Source: Okapia johnstoni (Eukaryota; Chordata; Mammalia; Artiodactyla; Giraffidae). From it: a stretch of 64,000 nucleotides of DNA. Positions within the stretch are counted from its first letter, which is position 1. Every line of letters begins with the position of its first letter. The notes under the pieces are model-generated. The model was not told where the DNA came from. It searched no databases and saw only the letters and a list, made by a program, of their open reading frames with translations. Location: NCBI GenBank assembly GCA_024291935.2, contig CM044312.1, positions 72,063,001 to 72,127,000 on the forward strand, given 5' to 3'. The translations under genes and the position numbers were made by a program. Shown piece by piece: positions 47,396-59,100 of the stretch.

Positions 47396-48638
47396 AGGTG
47401 ATCCTCCTGGATTGTTTCCATTTACCCATTTATACACATTTTGCAAGACTTATCCTGTCTTTGCCACATTCTTGAAGCCTCGCATAACCTTCTCTATGAA
47501 GTATTTAAAACAGCACTTTGCTCAAAGTAAGCACTCATTATGTTTTATGCGTTAACATACATGTACATGCATGTATAATGCTTGTTGTTGTTTCATCGCT
47601 AAGTCATGTCTTAGAAAACTTATCTGTCACATTAATGTTTACTGACATGCACTTACAAAATGTGATTAAATATAGCATAAATGTTCAATGACTTCTGTTT
47701 TCATTATACTATCATTAGCTGGCTGGGCTTACTTTAAGTTACCTATGACATCTGGTTCTTATGAAACATATGTAAATTCATTCAACAAATATTTATAGAA
47801 TGCCAACACTATGGCCTGCATTTAGGTATCTGAGAATGGAAAAATCTTTGGGAAGCTGGTATTAATTAAAGTAGAGAAAACATTCTTTAAGCATTTTACT
47901 ATTAGATAAGAACAATATGGTTATTTTTGGCTTGTTGTAAGTTTAAGTCCTAAAAACTGGGTTCTGGGTTTCTTCCACTCCGACATTTGTCTTACCCTTT
48001 GTAGTAGATCATTTAAACTTTGCTTTGGATGATTGCATTTTATACGTCAAGTTGAATTTTACTGCTTTTTGCCAAAAGCTGCTCAAAAACTTTCAGAGCA
48101 GAAAATATGTAATGAGCTCCACAGTAACTTATACTGTGCACATGGTATTTCAGAACTAATTTCCAGAAAAGTTGTCAGTCTACAAATGTAGCCCGTTGTA
48201 GTTCTAGCAGTCACATCCAAAGTAACTGAAGCTCTAATCTAAGAAGTAAGAAGTATATAAAGAATGATTCTGAAAAATATGAAACTCTTAACAGACTCTT
48301 CATAATGGCTAGCTTTTGACAGTCAGTCAGCAGGACGTAAGCTTTGTAGAGTTTGAATTATGTTTGAGTGTGTGTGGATGTCTTTGTTCATTAGTGGACA
48401 GATGTTATTTTAAAAAACAAAAGTGTTAGAAAATTCAAACATCAGAATGAGTCTGTCAGGTATGCAATTTATTTTTTCTGAATGTACATAACCATGAGGA
48501 ATTTCTAGAATGGGTTCCTTATACATGGGGGAATAAGGTGAGAGTTGAACTTTATTATTTTAAGAATCATAGTATTCTAAAAAAATAATTTAGCATAATA
48601 ATTTTGTCTGGATTCTGAAAGTTAAGATTGTGTGTGTA
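47396..48638. other. Intron stretch, mostly unassigned
   Basis: A 30-base remnant near 47582 (TTGTTGTTTCATCGCTAAGT) looks like a BovA end, and CATTCAACAAATATTTATAG near 47780 suggests an old MIR/L2 piece. Nothing else recognised. Confidence 0.45.
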
Positions 48639-48842
48639 TGTTAGTCACTCAGTCGTGTCCGACTCTTTGTGACCCTGTCGACTGTAGTCCACCAGGCTCC
48701 TCTGTCCATGGAATTCTCCAGGCAAGAATCCTGGAGTGGATTGCCATTTCCTTTTCCAGGGGAATCTTCCCGACCCAGGATTTGAACACAGGTCTCCTGC
48801 ATTGCAGGCAGACTCTTTACCGGCTGAGCCACCAGGGAAGAC
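48639..48842 (-). mobile_element. Bov-tA SINE
   Basis: The + strand reads GTTAGTCACTCAGTCGTGTC, CCAGGCAAGAATCCTGGAGT, GGATTTGAACACAGGTCTCC and GGCTGAGCCACCAGGGAAG. The flanks share AAGTTAAGATT at 48619-48629 and 48862-48872, with an extra partial copy between. Confidence 0.92.
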
Positions 48843-48872
48843 ATCTAAGTTAAGAAAATCTAAGTTAAGATT

Positions 48873-50044
48873 AGGTGTTTAGATTTTATGATATTTCTAA
48901 CTATTAAATATTATGTGGGTAAGTTTGCAATCAAGATAATCAGCTTATTTGATAGAATAGTTCAAGTGCAGATATGAGGGTGTAATTATTTGTCATGTGT
49001 TTCCCATATAGATAGTATGATTGAAGAGAATTTGGGTTTTAATTGTGTATAGGTATCATTTACATTTGCTGTGATTTCAAGCTTTTAGTTTACTATAATT
49101 AAGTTTCTAAAGCTTGATGTGTGGCCTTAAGTTGAAGCATTTGTATTATTAGTCTTTTGAATACATTTCTTCTATTAATAATGGATTATATGATATAGAT
49201 CCATGGTAGTTTCATACTTTAATGCAGTCTACTGTTACAGCTTCAGTAAAGAGACTTTATAAAAGACACATTCTTCAACCTTCTTGGGCATAACATATTC
49301 ACAAAGTTTTTTCTTCCTTCTTAGCTCTCTATTTCTCTTAATTTTATATTTAATGATATATCTCATTCTCTTAAATGTAAACTGGCATCTGTGCTCATAG
49401 ATGCAGTGAATACCTGACATGATAAGTGTGTGAAGAACGTTTCTGTTGTTAGGTGGGGCTCTTTATTGGCTAGGATGAGATACTCCTCAAGCCAGCTCTG
49501 GCAAAGAGGGCATCATTATTTCAAGAGGCTCAGAGGAAGCCCAAGGCTGAAACTCTTTAAAATGGCAGGTGGGGAATCAGGGTTGGTACCTTTGGTTCTG
49601 GCATGTGTACAGCATTGCCTCCATGATTTCCATCCAGCCTCTGGTTTCTGCATTCCATGAACTTAAAGTTCACCTTGCACCACTCACTGCCTCTAACCCT
49701 TAATTAGTTTTCTAAAATTAGACAGATTTGATCTGCCTATCACAACTTTTGCCCTAAGCTCTGGAGTCTTAGGTCTTTGGTAGGTGAAGATTGGGCCTCC
49801 TGTTGGTCCAGTGCTCACTCTTTTCTGGTCCAGGCAGCTGTGGTCTGAGAGGAGTGCAGGGTCACTGAGCCTGCTTCTCAGTAAAGCCAAGAAGAGGGCT
49901 GTCAGATTGTTTAAAAATATATGATGTTGCTTATGAATCCTTTATATATATCCAGTATAAGAAAATAATTCATTTGTTGCATTTCAGACAACAGAATAGC
50001 TTTCTGTTAAGCTTTTCTATCAGTCATATTCAGTCTTGAGATTG
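48873..50044. other. Unassigned intron stretch
   Basis: No gene or confident repeat. The frame at 49430-49660 has no recognisable domain. Confidence 0.5.
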
Positions 50045-50049
50045 ATAGA

Positions 50050-50133
50050 GTTCAGTTCAGTCGCTCAGTAGTGTCCGACTCCTCGGGACCCCATGAACTG
50101 CAGCACGCAGGCCTCCCTGTCCTGCACCATCTC
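50050..50133 (-). mobile_element. BovB LINE 3' terminus
   Basis: GTTCAGTTCAGTCGCTCAGT, CCCATGAACTGCAGCACGCA and CCTCCCTGTCCTGCACCATC are the reversed BovB end. It stops where the next SINE begins. Confidence 0.75.
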
Positions 50134-50147
50134 TCAGAACTTTCTCT

Positions 50148-50338
50148 TCTCTTATGGCTCAGCTGGTAAAGAATCCTCCTGCAATGCGGGAGACCTGGGT
50201 TTGATCTCTGGGTTGGGAAGATCCCCTGGAGAAGGGAAAGGCTACCCACTCCACTATTCTGGCCTGGAGAATTCCATGGACTGTATAGTCCAGGGGGTCT
50301 CAAAGAGTCAGACACGACTGAGCCACTTTCACTTTTAG
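50148..50338 (+). mobile_element. Bov-tA SINE
   Basis: TCTTATGGCTCAGCTGGTAA, GGGTTTGATCTCTGGGTTGG and AGTCAGACACGACTGAGCCA mark a forward copy, inserted into or at the edge of the BovB terminus at 50050-50133. Confidence 0.88.
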
Positions 50339-50539
50339 CCTTCTTTATGGTTTAGAATTGTTTAAATTGTTAGACCATGTAACTGTGACTTGATATTTTT
50401 ATTTTCACTTAGTTTTATGTGCCTTCAGGATACACAAGAACTTTTACCAGAAGAAAGAGAAAACTTTCTTAAACAAGAAGAAAACACATTGCAAACTGTA
50501 GCAGGCAAGATTGATTAATTCATTCATATTAACATTGAT

Positions 50540-51480
50540 GACATATGCGCTCTAAACAAAGTGGGGGTAAAACATAGCATACGTATCATGGAAGTGCAAA
50601 TTAAAATGAGACACATTTCACACTTATCAGAATCAGACAACACCAAATATTTATCTGGACAACTTTTGTACACTGTTGGTGGGAGCATCAGGGCAAAACC
50701 ATTTGGGGTAATGTTTTATCCATATCTAATAAAGGTATACATCCCTCAGACCAAGGAATCCCACCCTAGGTATGGACTCCAGAGAAAGTGTTAACACTTA
50801 TACTGAGAAAAATATTTCCTGCAATATTGTTAGTAGTAAAAGCAAAATTTGAAAATACTAGAATTATTCATATTCAGGAGTAAATGAGCAGGAATGAAAA
50901 AATAAAGAGTATGTATTAAAAATGAAGTACTATAAACAACTCTATGAATGAAATACTTAACAGAGAAAGTGGGCATATGATGAATCTCAGTGACAATGTT
51001 AAGTTACATATACAGTTTGTAAATAATATGCTTTATGGCACACTCAGGGCTTCCTTGGTGGCTTAGATGGTAAAGAATCCACCTGCAATGCGGAAGACCT
51101 GGATTCGATCCCTGGGTTGGGAAGATCCCCTGGAGAATGGAACAGCTACCCACTCCAGTATTCTGGCCTGGAGGGTTCCATGGACTGTATAGTCAGAGAC
51201 GACTGAGAACTTTCTATTCTATGGAACAGTCAAGTAAAGTTAAAAAAAAATCTTAAAAACCATACCATATGTTTATAGGTACAAATGTATATAGCAAAAG
51301 TATAAAGAAATGCATGGAGAGGATAAACATCAAATTCAAAGTGCCGGTGATTTCTGAGGAGAGAGAGGGAATGAATGAGGGAGGGCTCTCCAGGGTGCTG
51401 TAGTGCTTTATGTCTCAAGCAGTGTGTTGGATACACCACACAGGCGTTGATTCTCTTATTTTCCAGATATTTCTGTTTGA
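50540..51480 (+). mobile_element. L1 LINE 3' region, split by a SINE
   Basis: An old L1 in + orientation: GGAAGTGCAAATTAAAATGA, CACTGTTGGTGGGAGCATCA, TATACATCCCTCAGACCAAG and CCTGCAATATTGTTAGTAGT. After the SINE at 51045-51215 it may continue to about 51480 (AAGTATAAAGAAATGCATGG). Frames are broken. Confidence 0.7.
51045..51215 (+). mobile_element. Bov-tA SINE inside L1
   Basis: AGGGCTTCCTTGGTGGCTTA, GGATTCGATCCCTGGGTTGG and a shortened tail ATAGTCAGAGACGACTGAGA mark a forward copy. About 15 bases of the usual tail are missing before the terminal GACGACTGAG. Confidence 0.88.
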
Positions 51481-52600
51481 CTGAAATATTACATAAGAAC
51501 ACAGAAGTATTGTTACTCTGGGCGAATTCTTGTCAGTTTTGGCATCCTCTTTTTTTGTGTGTGTTTTCACATCTGTTACTTCCCAAGCCTTGTTTGCTAA
51601 TAATTTCCATTGTCTTGTTCATCATCCTTTTTTTTTTTCTTTTTTTTCCATTTTCATGTTAAATTGAACTGTAGTAATTTCTTCCTACCAGGACTTCCTA
51701 CCTACATACTTTCTGCCCTTCATTCTAAATTAATCCTTCTGAGTGACAGCCTTGATCTTAGCAGTGGCTACTCGGAAGTATGTAGTAGTTGTGATTACTT
51801 ACAGAAAATTACCACGTTTATTACTTTGGTAATCAAGAACCTCTGTGGTTTGGCGTCTGCTCTACCTTTCCATATTTCCCATGATGATCCCTTGTCTCTC
51901 TCTGAACATGGCACATGCTTCCCCCATGGATACCCTTCCTCATGCTGTTCCTCTTTCTAGGAACACCCTTCCATCCTTCCCGATTTCTAGTCCTGCCCAT
52001 ATATGTTCATGAGTAGAGTTTGGAACAACCTTCGTCCAAATTGAATAATATCTGGATCCTTAATAAAGAGAAAACAATTCTTACAGATTCCTAATACTGT
52101 TTTAAATGTATTGCAATATCTCTGAATTATATACAGTTGTGCAAACATGTACTTAGGTTTAAAAAAGTCATGCATTTCTTACTCCTGGTCAGCTACAAAG
52201 CTAAAAAAATTACAAACGAAACTACATATACAATTCACATTAACATTTATTCTGTGCTGGTTGTGGTATGAGTCAGGTATACATTGCCTTTGCTTTTGGT
52301 GTGCCTGTACTATTAGGCAAAATGTCCCAATTCTCGCCTCCCCTTTCTCTAATTGAGTTATTCAAACCCCTCATTCCTGTGGTCTCACTATCATTTGAAT
52401 AAATGCCCACTGAGGCATCATCTGTGATAACATGAATCATAAGGCTCAGTACTGTACCCACCAAGTAACCTGATTTTGTATGTGGGGGGGAACAATGTAT
52501 ATTCGGAGGTAAGTAAATGCAGATTCACCAATAAATATTAAATTGACCACCGTAGCAGATGCCATACACATCAAACATGGGTCTTACTCTCAAGGAGTTT
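51481..52600. other. Intron stretch, partly L2-like
   Basis: T-runs at 51629-51648. The part at about 51690-52030 (TAATCCTTCTGAGTGACAGC, TTGTCTCTCTCTGAACATGG, GCTGTTCCTCTTTCTAGGAA) resembles an L2 3' end in + orientation. The rest is unassigned. Confidence 0.45.
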
Positions 52601-52966
52601 CAATTCAGTTGCTCAATCATGTCCGACTCTTTGCAACCCCATGGACTGCAGCATGCCAGGCTTCCCTGTCCGTCACCAACTCCCAGACCTTGCTCTAACT
52701 CATGTCCACTGAGTCAATGATGCCATCCAACCATCTCATCCTCTGTTGCCTGCTTTTCCTCCTGCCTTTTATCTTTCCTGGCATCAGGGTCTTTTCCAGT
52801 GACTCAGGTGGCCAAAGTATTGGAGCTTCAGCTTCAGCTTCAGCATCAGTCCTTCCAATGAATATTCAGGACTGATTTCCTTTAGGATGGACTGGTTTGA
52901 TCTCCTTGCAGTCCAAGGGACTCTACAATAGTCTTCTCCAACACCACAGTTCAAAAGCATCAAAAC
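52601..52966 (-). mobile_element. BovB LINE 3' fragment
   Basis: TCAATTCAGTTGCTCAATCA starts the reversed copy, followed by ATCTTTCCTGGCATCAGGGT, GCTTCAGCTTCAGCTTCAGC and CCAACACCACAGTTCAAAAG. 5'-truncated at about the same point as the 41.9 kb copy. Confidence 0.92.
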
Positions 52967-53860
52967 TCGAGGAATTTAGTGGTAACATAAAGCAAAAGGA
53001 AACATTACAGGAGGAATAAATGCTGGAGGTAGTATTTGAACATGTACAGGGAGGCACCAGCATTTCAAATTCGGAGCTGTTCACTATTCAGTCCGTAAGC
53101 TATTAAAGGACACAAGCAAAAATTAGGTCGATGTGTTTCATTTTGAATTGATTTCTCTAGTTTCATATCTGTTTTCTTCATTCTTCTTCCGTTGCCGCTC
53201 TCCTTTTTCACAGACCTATTCCCTTCAGTTTTCTAGAGCTAAGAAAGGTGATGATAATGTCATGTTACAAAGTAGGAAATGGAGGCTTAGACTCGTATGT
53301 AATTTGCCCAAGGATATACAGCTGCTGAGTGGCCAGGCTGGGTCTTTTATATACATCTCTTGATCTAATTCCAGGTTCTTAACCCTCTTGGTATACTGCG
53401 TCTCAATACTTTCTTAAGCTTAAATCTGCAGTAGTCTACTTTTCTGTTGTTTCATGTAGGTTTGTTTTGCATTTGTGAAATTTAAGGGAGTATTAGGGTG
53501 AAAGGGCCTGGTACGGAATAGACCTTTCCTAAATATTGGTTGAATAAATTAACAGTTGTATCTTATGTTGAAAGAGCAATAATTTAAAACACCAATATTA
53601 ACTGATACGCATAATGAGATGTTTTAGCTAGATGTTTTTTAAAGGGGATACTGAATGATACATATACATTAAAATAGTTCAATGTTAGGTTTGAGAAATC
53701 AACCTCAGAATCTAATCTGAGGTTAGTGTAGATTTAGTACCATCTCTTCCATCTCCAGCTCTAGGGCTGAAATATTTCAAATGAGACATGAAATTTATTA
53801 TTTAAAAAATAGTAAAATTGAGTATCCTGAATCTTTGAAGAAAGAGTTAATTATACTTAC
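52967..53860. other. Unassigned intron stretch
   Basis: Nothing recognised except a MIR at 53235-53400. Confidence 0.5.
53235..53400 (+). repeat. MIR SINE
   Basis: AAGTAGGAAATGGAGGCTTA, TAATTTGCCCAAGGATATAC, AGCTGCTGAGTGGCCAGGCT and GGTTCTTAACCCTCTTGGTA follow the + strand MIR core to its 3' end. Confidence 0.8.
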
Positions 53861-53872
53861 TACACTATATTT

Positions 53873-54077
53873 GGCCCTCATTGTGGCTCAGACGGTAAAG
53901 CGTCTGCGCACAATGCGGGAGACCTGGGTTCGATCCCTGGGTTGGGAAGATCCCCTGGAGAAGGAAATGGCAACCCACTCCAGTATTCTTGCCTGGAAAA
54001 TCCCATGGATGGAGGAGTCTGGTAGGCTACAGTCCATGGGGTCGCAAAGAGTTGGACATGACTGAGCGACTTCACTT
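53873..54077 (+). mobile_element. Bov-tA SINE with perfect target duplication
   Basis: TCATTGTGGCTCAGACGGTA, GGGTTCGATCCCTGGGTTGG and AGTTGGACATGACTGAGCGA mark a well-preserved forward copy. Perfect 12-bp direct repeats TACACTATATTT at 53861-53872 and 54078-54089 flank it. Confidence 0.96.
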
Positions 54078-54089
54078 TACACTATATTT

Positions 54090-54730
54090 ACCATAGGAAA
54101 AAATTAGGCACTATTTGATTTTACAACAACTGTCTTGTATATCAGTGACTTTCCCATTAGCCAAGGTAGCTAAAATACTAAATTTTAAAGATAATGCCAC
54201 AGTGTAAAAATAACCCTCTCAATGACAAACTGATAATGATGGAAACTGAGAGCAGATTAAATTAATCAAGCTTGTCAGGTCTAATATACACTTCAAGAAG
54301 AATCAAAATATTTACTTTAACTTTGAATTCTTTTTTCTTTGGCATAGGCATAATAACACAGTTTTATATTTTTGGTTTAAAGGTTTGGTTATAAAATGTA
54401 TGTCTTAAAATTGGTAAGCGTAACTAATGCTTATATTTTTCTAACTTTGTAAGTATATTTGAACACTGGTATGTCTAATTATCAAATTGGAATTAAAACA
54501 TTTCCATTTCTACAGGTGAATCAGAAATATATTGGGGGTGTTTTTGCTCTGATTTGCCATAGAAAAAAAGTGAGATTAGTAAGTCAGAGATTAGTAAATT
54601 ATCCTATTAATAAGATAGTATGCTTATTTCTTCAAGAATGCTAAAATACTGTATATATATAAAGAAGTGTTTCTGGTGAGCTATTTGAGGGGTCATATTA
54701 ATTGTCTGAAATATGGCCATAGATACCTTA
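54090..54730. other. Unassigned A/T-rich intron stretch
   Basis: No feature recognised. Confidence 0.5.
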
Positions 54731-56123
54731 CTCAGTTCAGTTCAGTCTCTCAGTCGTGTCTGACTCTTTGCGACCCCATGAACTGCAGCACGCCAGGCCT
54801 CCCTGTCCATCACCAACTCCTAGAGTCCACCCAAACTCATATCCATTGAGTTGGTGATGCCATCCAACCATCTCATCCTCTGCCATCCCCTTCTTCTCCT
54901 GCCCTCAATCTTTCCCAGCATCAGGGTCTTTTCCAATGAGTCAGCTCTTCGCATCAGGTGGCCAAAGTATTGGAGTTTCAGCTTCAACATCAGTCCTTCC
55001 AATTAACATCCAGGACTGATCTTGCAGTCCAAGGGACTCTCAAGAGTCTTCTCCAACATCACAGTTCAAAAGCATCAATTCTTCTGTGCTCAGCTTTCTT
55101 TATAGTCCAACTCTCCCATCCATACATTACTACTGGAAAAACCATAGCCTTGACTAGACAGACCTGTGTAGTCAAAGTAATCTCTGCTTTTTAATATGCA
55201 GTCTAGGTTGGTCATAATTTTCCTTCCAAGGAGTAAGCGTCTATTAATTTCATGGCTGCAATCACCATCTACAGTAATTTTGGAGCCCAGAAAAATAAAA
55301 TCAGCCACTGTTTCCATTGTTTCCCCATCTATTTGCCATGAAGTGATGGGACCGGATGCCATGATCTTAGTTTTCTGAATTTTGAGCTTTAAGCCAACTT
55401 TTGCACTCTCCAGTTTCACTTTCACCAAGAGGTTCTTTAGTTCTTCTTCACTTCTGCCATAAGGGTGGTGTCATCTGCATATCTGAGGTTATTGATATTT
55501 CTCCCAGCAATCTTGATTTCAGCTTGTGCTTCATCCAGCCCAGCGTTTCTCATGATGTACTCTGCATATAAGTTAAATAAGCAGGGTGACAATATACAGC
55601 CTTAACACACTCCTTTTCCTATTTGGAACCAGTCTGTTGTTCCATGTCCAGTTCTAACTGTTGCTTCCTGGCCTGCATACAGGTTTCTCAAGAGGCAGGT
55701 CAGGTGGTCTGGTAGTCCCATCTCTTGAAGAATTTTCCACAGTTTCTGGTAATCCACAGAGACAAAAGATTTGGCATAGTCAGTAAAGCAGAAAGATGTT
55801 TTTCTGGAACTCTCTTTTTCGATGATCCAGCGGATGTTGGCAATTTGATCTCTGGTTCCTCTGCCTTTTCTAAAACCAGCTTCAACATCTGGAAGTTCAC
55901 GGTTCACGTATTGCTGAAGCCTGACTTGGAGAATTTTGAGCATTACTTTACTAGCGTGTGAGATGAGTGCAGTTGTGCGGTATTTTGAGCATTCTTTGGC
56001 ATTTCCTTTCTTTGGGATTGGAATGAAAACTGACCTTTTCCAGTCCTGTGGCCACTACTGAGTTTTCCAAATTTGCTGGCATATTGAGTGCAGCACTTTC
56101 ACAGCATCATCTTTATTCAGTAA
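54731..56123 (-). mobile_element. BovB LINE, RT domain to 3' end (antisense to GNAI1)
   Basis: About 1.4 kb, 5'-truncated. Minus frames: motif A region CFTDYAKSFVSVDYQKLW and LLRNLYAGQEATVRTGHGTT (55602-55943), the YADD box near 55475, then GLKLKIQKTKIMASGPITSW (55090-55428) and [20 protein letters not shown] (54820-55002). A deletion near 55020 removes part of the segment between SPEY and FELW relative to other copies. As in the 38.7-40.5 kb copy, motif A has Val at the first catalytic Asp (codon complement at 55761-55763). Frameshifts make it inactive. Confidence 0.95.
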
Positions 56124-59100
56124 CCATCAAAAAAGAGATACATCCTTTGTTTCATGGTTGAGAAGATGAAAAAATTTTAATGCACTGAAAATAGTACTTT
56201 ATATTTCCTTTGCATTTAGAAGTTTGTCTAGTTTTCTTACTCTTAATCTTCTGTGATTTCTATTTTGTTTCCTTTAGTGTAATTCCTAGAAATATTTCAA
56301 GGAGCCATTTACCAAAGTCTCTGTGATAATTAGGTTTATAAGACTTGAATGATTTTTAAGAAAAAATGGAGAGGTACACCTTTATTTTAATTGTTATTTT
56401 TATGGCTGTAATGACTTGTGTTTAATTGAGTTCTGGTTTGTAAATGTTTTAAGGTTATACTTTAAAGCCTCTTTGTGACTATGATTAATTTTGTATTTGG
56501 TGCAATTATGGTAAACTAGGATTGCACTCAGTGCACAGCGATTTAAGAAATAAAGCCTTAACTTTCCCCAGATTCTTAAGAGTTTGCCCTGGAAAGAGTG
56601 GCAGGGATGGCTAGAGAAAACCTGGTTCTGTCAACTCTTGTGTATACATTAATTTCCAGACTGAATAAATACGAGCTTTCAGTTCTTTAGTTGGATGCTT
56701 CTTCGATAAACAACCTTGTACCATAATTTATATTCTTTACCAGAGTAACTTTCTTTAGGTTCATGGTTGACAACACATTTCAATTATATAATTTTTAAGG
56801 TCGTTTTCTTTGTTATAGTAAAGCAAATGATTGGTACATTTTATATTTAAGAGAAAACTATAAAATACCTCTTGAAAATGGTGTTTTCTTCAAGTTGGAA
56901 GAACTTAGAAAGATTTCAGTCGTTGTAACTAGAACTTTGGCTTCCAGAATAGCTTTCCAGGCCATGTTCCAAAAGTACACGTGGAGTCTAATTGTGAAAG
57001 ACTTGGACTTATTTATTAGGTTACAGATATAATATTTTTAAAGTAGATTATTTTTATAAAATATTGTTTCATCTTTAATTAGATATACTGCTATAGAAGA
57101 AATACCTATTATATATTATGGGGGAAATTAAATAATATGCTGGTTATTCTTTATTTTGTCTTAGCCTGTGTTTGAATTCATTTTTAAGTGCATTATCTAT
57201 AAATGTTGTATTTCTAGCTAAAGTGCAGAGGTTTTTTACAATTACTGACTCAATCAGTGGGATTATACAACTTTTGTTTTATTGAGCTTTTCTTAGTAAA
57301 AGGAAAAGTTTAATGTTTTTAATAGAATCTCATTAACTTGAATAAGGACAAATGATTCTGAGAGTTGATATTAAACAAATACATGGATTGTTTTGTGTTT
57401 TTAATATTTTAATCATAATTGAATTGCTTTTTCCTGCATAAAAGAGGAAATAAAATTTTCTTTGCTAGTATTGTGAATTTCAGATAATTTATAATTCTAT
57501 ATTTCTATCAGATAATACATGTATAGAGCATAAGAATGATTTTTTTTTTGGTGTATGCCATATCTGTAATAGTTACACTTCATTGATTTCTGAATGTATT
57601 TTTTGGTGTGTTGTTTTTGTTCTGAAATAAATGATTTCGTCAAGGTTAAACAAAAACTCCTATGTGCTTACCTTCCTTAAATATATTTTATGTAGTCTAG
57701 TTTTCAAGACTTTGCACTCTTAGTCATTAAGGTGTCAAAGTCAGCGAGTAGGCTGATGTCTTTATTATTAAAGATCAGTGATTATAATTGAGGTTTTGAA
57801 ATTTTAAGGAGCAATGGCATTCCAGAAAGAATGATAACAGAGTTATTCAGCTAGATGTTTAAGAGAATGAAATCCAGTGTGTCACTGAGCAGATTATTAG
57901 AAAGTGAATGTACAGATGAGCAGGCAAGTTTGCCTGTCTTGCAGATGACATTAGGATCAGAGCTGTTGGAGCAAGCCTCAGTTGTGGAGGGCGCCATGCT
58001 TCTTTGCATAATTCTCCCGAACACTTTCCCCCTGTCTTAAATAAATATGCTGTATTCACTAAGCACTTACTGTGGGCTTATCATATGCCATGCATCCTCT
58101 TGGATGCATGTTGGAAGAAGTAAAAGAAAATAAGGCAAGAGAAGTCTCTTGTACCCTGAATCTAGTGGTAAGAGATTTAAGACTGGATCTAGAGGTGAGA
58201 GATTTAAGATACCCTTCTAGGTGAAACAAACCCCCAAGTATAAGTAGACATTTTTTAAAGGAGGGCTTTTGAGTACAGAAATGAAATAATTTCTTTCAAA
58301 TGGCAAAACTTTTAATGAGGTTCACATGCTGAATAAGCATACTAATACTTAACAGTGTTTCCAGATATTTCATTAAACTTTTCTTTCCCAAAGAGCGACC
58401 TTGAGATAAAAAGTTACAGTGCAAAGGACAAAGCACTGTATTCTCAGGAGGTTCCAAGCTACTCTTACCAGCCTCAGGATATCCATCCTTTTCAAATTCC
58501 TCCAAGTCCACCCTGAGATTTGTGAGAGAGACTCAGATCCCTCGTGTCTTTGTTCTTGGCTTCTGCATAAACTCCGTTGTTTTCCAGTGCTCTGGCTACA
58601 GCTCACAGTGGTGATGTCTTCTAAGGCTGTTGAGATCAGAGGTATCCTAGCTTTCGCTGTGTCTCATTGCCCACACAGACACACTGGGACTCTTGGTATC
58701 CTGGCTTGAGTTTGCTGTGTCTGTCTCGTGGTCTCTCCAGGTCTCTTGTGGTGGTTCCTGGTTCAGGTTCAGAGCACTGTCCTTGGCCTCAGCTGCTGGC
58801 ACAGGTTCCGGAGCCTTGTGCTCTCACAGTCCCATGGAGACTTTTGTGAAACAGTTCTGTTTAGGTTTGACTTGCTTGTTGATTGCAGTGCCCTTGTACA
58901 GGCATAGCTGTCTGACATCATGCTAAGAACCATAGCTCTGAGGCTCCGTCATTCTTTGTTTTTGAGCCAGTCTGTGTGGATTGACTCCTCACCACCCCCA
59001 CCCCCCAATTTATTTCGATATAGTGTGTTCTAGTGTCTAGAAAAGCCTTAAATCCTAGGTGACCGCAGCTCAAGTTCAAGAAATACACTCGGTGGGTGGT

